Part shown: positions 12,210 to 15,161 of the stretch, one piece after another
How the letters are laid out: every line of letters starts with the position of its first letter
Numbering within the stretch: position 1 is the first letter of the stretch
Notes under the pieces: generated by a model
The model's input: the letters and a program-made list of their open reading frames with translations, nothing else
The model's database searches: none
What the model was told of the DNA's origin: nothing
Program-made: the position numbers and the translations under genes
DNA from: CG1-02-35-72 sp045046885
GTDB taxonomy: Bacteria; Bacteroidota; Bacteroidia; Flavobacteriales; Flavobacteriaceae
Assembly: GCA_045046885.1 (NCBI GenBank)
Contig: JASFYX010000040.1
Coordinates: 1-15,161 of the forward strand
DNA: 15,161 nt
Direction: 5' to 3'

Positions 12210-15161
12210 TCATTGGTCAACACCCATTCGCCTTTTTCAATAAGCGGAATAGCTTGCTTGTATTTAAGCTCTCTATTTTCGCCACTCATTACATTTTTAA
12301 TTGTAACACGCTCGTTTCTACCAATTTTGCGTTCAGTTCTTACAACAGTTTCTACTTGTTGTGGTTCTTGCGTTGGGTTGCCCATGCCACCTTCACTTAA
12401 ATTGTGAATTTCTTCTTTACTAAGTTGAATTTTTTCGCGCTTTCTACTTTGTGCTTGGCTAACTTGATTTGGATTCTGATTCGGTAATTCCCCTTTAAAT
12501 AAGAACGATACTACCTCTTTATTTACTTTGTCAATAAGTTCTTTGAAGAGTTCAAAAGCTTCGAATTTGTAGATTAAAAGCGGGTCTTTTTGCTCGTAAG
12601 TGGCATTTTGTACAGATTGCTTTAAATCGTCCATTTGACGTAAATGATCCTTCCAAGCTTCATCTATAATAGACAAAGTTATATTTTTCTCAAAATCTTT
12701 TACCAATTCTTGACCTTTTGTTTCATAGGCTTTTTTAAGATTGGTAATAACCTTTATTTCTTTAATACCATCTGTAAAAGGAATCACAATACGTTCGTAT
12801 TGGTCTCCTTGATTGAGATAAACGCCTTTTATTACTGGAAATGCCGATAAAGCACTGCGCTCAATTTTTTCTTGATAATGTTTATAAACCTTTTTATAAA
12901 GGGCATTGCTTATTTCTGGAATGGTCTGACTTCTAAATTCATCTTCGGTGATAGGAGATGTGAATGAAAAATAACGAATTAGTTCGAATTCAAAATTGGC
13001 AAAATCGCTACTATTTTTATTATCTTCTACAATAACTTCACAAGTATCATAAATCATATTTACAATATCTACTTGAAGACGGTTTCCGTATAACGCATGA
13101 CGGCGTCGTTTATAAACAACTTCGCGTTGTGCGTTCATAATATCATCGTATTCCAACAATCTTTTACGGATACCAAAATTGTTTTCTTCTACTTTGCGTT
13201 GCGCACGTTCAATAGATTTTGTAATCATAGAATGCTGAATCACTTCGCCATCTTCTAATCCCAAGCGGTCCATCATTTTGGCTATTTTTTCTGAGCCAAA
13301 CAAACGCATTAAATTATCTTCTAAAGAAACATAAAATTGTGATGAACCTGGATCTCCTTGACGTCCGGAACGACCGCGTAATTGACGGTCAACACGACGA
13401 GAATCGTGACGTTCTGTGCCTACAATAGCCAAGCCGCCAGCAGCTTTAACTTCATCTGATAATTTAATATCTGTACCACGACCAGCCATATTTGTAGCGA
13501 TTGTGACCACACCTGGATTCCCAGCTTCGGCTACAATATCGGCTTCTTTTTTATGCAATTTGGCATTTAAAACATTGTGCTCAATTTTTCTTATCTTGAG
13601 CATACGACTTAATAATTCTGATATTTCTACTGATGTAGTACCTACCAAAACAGGACGTTTATCTGCCACAAGATTGGCAATTTCTTCTATAACAGCATTG
13701 TATTTTTCGCGTTTTGTTTTGTAAATAAGATCTTCTTTATCTTTTCTAATAAGAGGTCTGTTAGTCGGAATTTCTACAACATCAAGTTTGTAAATTTCCC
13801 AAAACTCACCCGCTTCTGTTACAGCAGTACCCGTCATACCCGATAACTTGCGATACATCCTAAAATAATTTTGAAGTGTAATTGTAGCAAAAGTTTGCGT
13901 AGCATCTTCAATTTTCACATTTTCTTTGGCTTCAATGGCTTGGTGTAATCCGTCAGAATAACGACGCCCTTCCATAATACGGCCTGTTTGCTCGTCTACA
14001 ATCTTAATTTTACCATCAATAATGACGTATTCTACATCTTTTTCAAATAAAGTATAGGCTTTTAATAACTGATTTAAAGTATGGATACGTTCACTCTTGA
14101 TGCTAAATTCGCGATAGAGCACTTCTTTTAAATCGGCTTTTTTCTCTGGGGTTTCTTCTAAATCATCAATTTTTCCAATTTCTAGGCTAATATCGGGTAA
14201 AACAAAAAAGTTTTCGTCTTTATTATCGCCAGATAAATAGCTGATACCTTTATCGGTTAGTTCGATTGAATTATTTTTTTCGTCAATAACAAAATAGAGT
14301 TCCTCATCTACTACAGGCATTTCTCTATTATTATCTTGCATAAAATGGCCTTCTGTTTTTTGCAAAAGCGCTTTAATACCTTCTTGACTTAAAAATTTAA
14401 TGATGGCTTTACTTTTTGGTAAACCTCTAAAAGCGCGGTATAATAAAAGGCCACCTTGTTTTGTGTCGCCACTAGCTATGAGCTTTTTAGCTTCGGCTAA
14501 AACACCCGTTAATAAATGACGTTGCATAGATACAACTTGATCAACAACGGGTCTCAGCTCATTAAACTCATGGCGGTCACCTTGTGGCGTTGCACCTGAA
14601 ATAATAAGTGGTGTACGGGCATCATCTACTAAAACACTATCTACTTCATCTACTATGGCAAAATTTTGTGGTTTTTGAACCAAATCTTCTGGTGCATTTG
14701 CCATATTATCTCTAAGATAATCAAATCCAAATTCGTTATTTGTACCATAAGTAATATCGGCATTATAAGCGCTCCTTCTCTCTGGAGAATTGGGTTGGTG
14801 TTGGTCTATACAATCTATACTTAAACCGTGAAATTGGAATATTGGACCCATCCATTTGGCATCACGTTTTGCTAAATAATCATTTACTGTGACTACATGA
14901 ACGCCGTTACCAGTAAGGGCATTTAGATAAATTGGTAATGTTGCTACAAGTGTTTTACCTTCACCAGTCATCATTTCGGCAATTTTACCTTCGTGTAAAA
15001 CGGCACCACCAATTAACTGAACGTCATAATGAACCATATCCCAAACAACAGGTTTACCGGTAGCGTCCCAATTGTTTTTCCAAATAGCTTTTTCGCCATC
15101 AAGGCTTACAAAATCATTTGAAGCAGAAAGTTCTCTATCAAAGGGAGTAGCTGATACGGTT
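12206..15161 (-). CDS. secA: Protein translocase ATPase SecA, 5' end outside the window
   Basis: ATP-driven motor that pushes preproteins through SecYEG. The frame stays open from 15037 to the window edge; those 41 extra codons (...PFDREL...GKPVVWD) match the Bacteroidota SecA N-terminus, so MVHYDVQLIGG is internal. About 984 residues are visible of an expected 1100 or so. Numbering from Met 15037: Walker A MTGEGKT (23-29), DEVD (130-133), a preprotein-binding region with the large insertion of this phylum (about 150-375), MEGRRYSDGLHQA, TNMAGRGTD (515-523) and QLRGRSGRQGDPGSS (552-566), then the helical scaffold and wing domains. The C-terminus ends KIGRNERVTIKN...GEWVLTND, so the cysteine-rich zinc motif (CPCGSGKKYK) of many SecA proteins is absent. 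Its stop shares TTAA with the convergent gene. Identification is certain. Confidence 0.97.
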   Translation of the reverse strand, partial: TVSATPFDRELSASNDFVSLDGEKAIWKNNWDATGKPVVWDMVHYDVQLIGGAVLHEGKIAEMMTGEGKTLVATLPIYLNALTGNGVHVVTVNDYLAKRDAKWMGPIFQFHGLSIDCIDQHQPNSPERRSAYNADITYGTNNEFGFDYLRDNMANAPEDLVQKPQNFAIVDEVDSVLVDDARTPLIISGATPQGDRHEFNELRPVVDQVVSMQRHLLTGVLAEAKKLIASGDTKQGGLLLYRAFRGLPKSKAIIKFLSQEGIKALLQKTEGHFMQDNNREMPVVDEELYFVIDEKNNSIELTDKGISYLSGDNKDENFFVLPDISLEIGKIDDLEETPEKKADLKEVLYREFSIKSERIHTLNQLLKAYTLFEKDVEYVIIDGKIKIVDEQTGRIMEGRRYSDGLHQAIEAKENVKIEDATQTFATITLQNYFRMYRKLSGMTGTAVTEAGEFWEIYKLDVVEIPTNRPLIRKDKEDLIYKTKREKYNAVIEEIANLVADKRPVLVGTTSVEISELLSRMLKIRKIEHNVLNAKLHKKEADIVAEAGNPGVVTIATNMAGRGTDIKLSDEVKAAGGLAIVGTERHDSRRVDRQLRGRSGRQGDPGSSQFYVSLEDNLMRLFGSEKIAKMMDRLGLEDGEVIQHSMITKSIERAQRKVEENNFGIRKRLLEYDDIMNAQREVVYKRRRHALYGNRLQVDIVNMIYDTCEVIVEDNKNSSDFANFEFELIRYFSFTSPITEDEFRSQTIPEISNALYKKVYKHYQEKIERSALSAFPVIKGVYLNQGDQYERIVIPFTDGIKEIKVITNLKKAYETKGQELVKDFEKNITLSIIDEAWKDHLRQMDDLKQSVQNATYEQKDPLLIYKFEAFELFKELIDKVNKEVVSFLFKGELPNQNPNQVSQAQSRKREKIQLSKEEIHNLSEGGMGNPTQEPQQVETVVRTERKIGRNERVTIKNVMSGENRELKYKQAIPLIEKGEWVLTND

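Noticed and set aside
13416..13724. A 102-codon + strand open frame inside secA
   Set aside because: It is antisense to the conserved helicase motifs of secA and has no recognisable domain.
12206..15037. secA starting at the ATG at 15037
   Set aside because: Forty-one further codons in frame up to the window edge match Bacteroidota SecA, so the true start is outside.
1..15161. CRISPR array, prophage, insertion sequence or integrative element
   Set aside because: I saw no regularly spaced repeats, transposase, integrase or phage structural genes, and the tRNA-Arg 3' end has no visible direct-repeat attachment partner in the window.

Overview
The window is AT-rich chromosomal DNA from a member of the Bacteroidota, most likely the Flavobacteriaceae. 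Supporting signs are the TAnnTTTG-type promoter elements, the near absence of Shine-Dalgarno sequences, a SecA with the enlarged preprotein domain of this phylum and no zinc-binding tail, SusC-like carboxypeptidase-regulatory and plug domains, and a short MenE. I see no phage, insertion sequence or CRISPR array. Coding density is high and no gene-free stretch exceeds about 215 bases.

Left part (1-4482): the 3' portion of acetyl-CoA synthetase (acs, + strand) runs into a strong hairpin terminator. It meets a two-gene operon on the - strand: a cNMP-fold/CBS/DUF294 nucleotidyltransferase-like regulator followed, through a TGATG stop-start overlap, by a DnaQ-type DEDDh exonuclease. This DUF294-exonuclease pair recurs beside acs and acetate-transport genes in other bacteria, so the region looks like an acetate-use locus. 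Here the cNMP pocket looks degenerate.

Middle part (4589-6752, - strand): two paralogous secreted proteins with an N-terminal carboxypeptidase-regulatory-like domain and a shared C-terminal region of unknown function are separated by a tRNA-Arg(CCU) gene that has its own well-formed promoter.

Menaquinone part (6869-9920, + strand): menC, a CPBP-family intramembrane protease and menE form an apparent operon. The menC promoter carries a perfect TAnnTTTG box only 6 bases before the ATG, which suggests a leaderless mRNA. A perfect 10-bp inverted repeat overlaps this box. The GTG start of menE lies inside what looks like a dispersed 28-base repeat.

Right part (9975-15161): a mosaic exported protein combines a von Willebrand A domain with an intact MIDAS, a carboxypeptidase-regulatory-like domain, a SusC-like TonB plug without its barrel, TPR-like helices and a DUF2135-like C-terminus. 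It is the most unusual gene here. It converges on secA (- strand, 5' end beyond the window), and the two stop codons share the bases TTAA.
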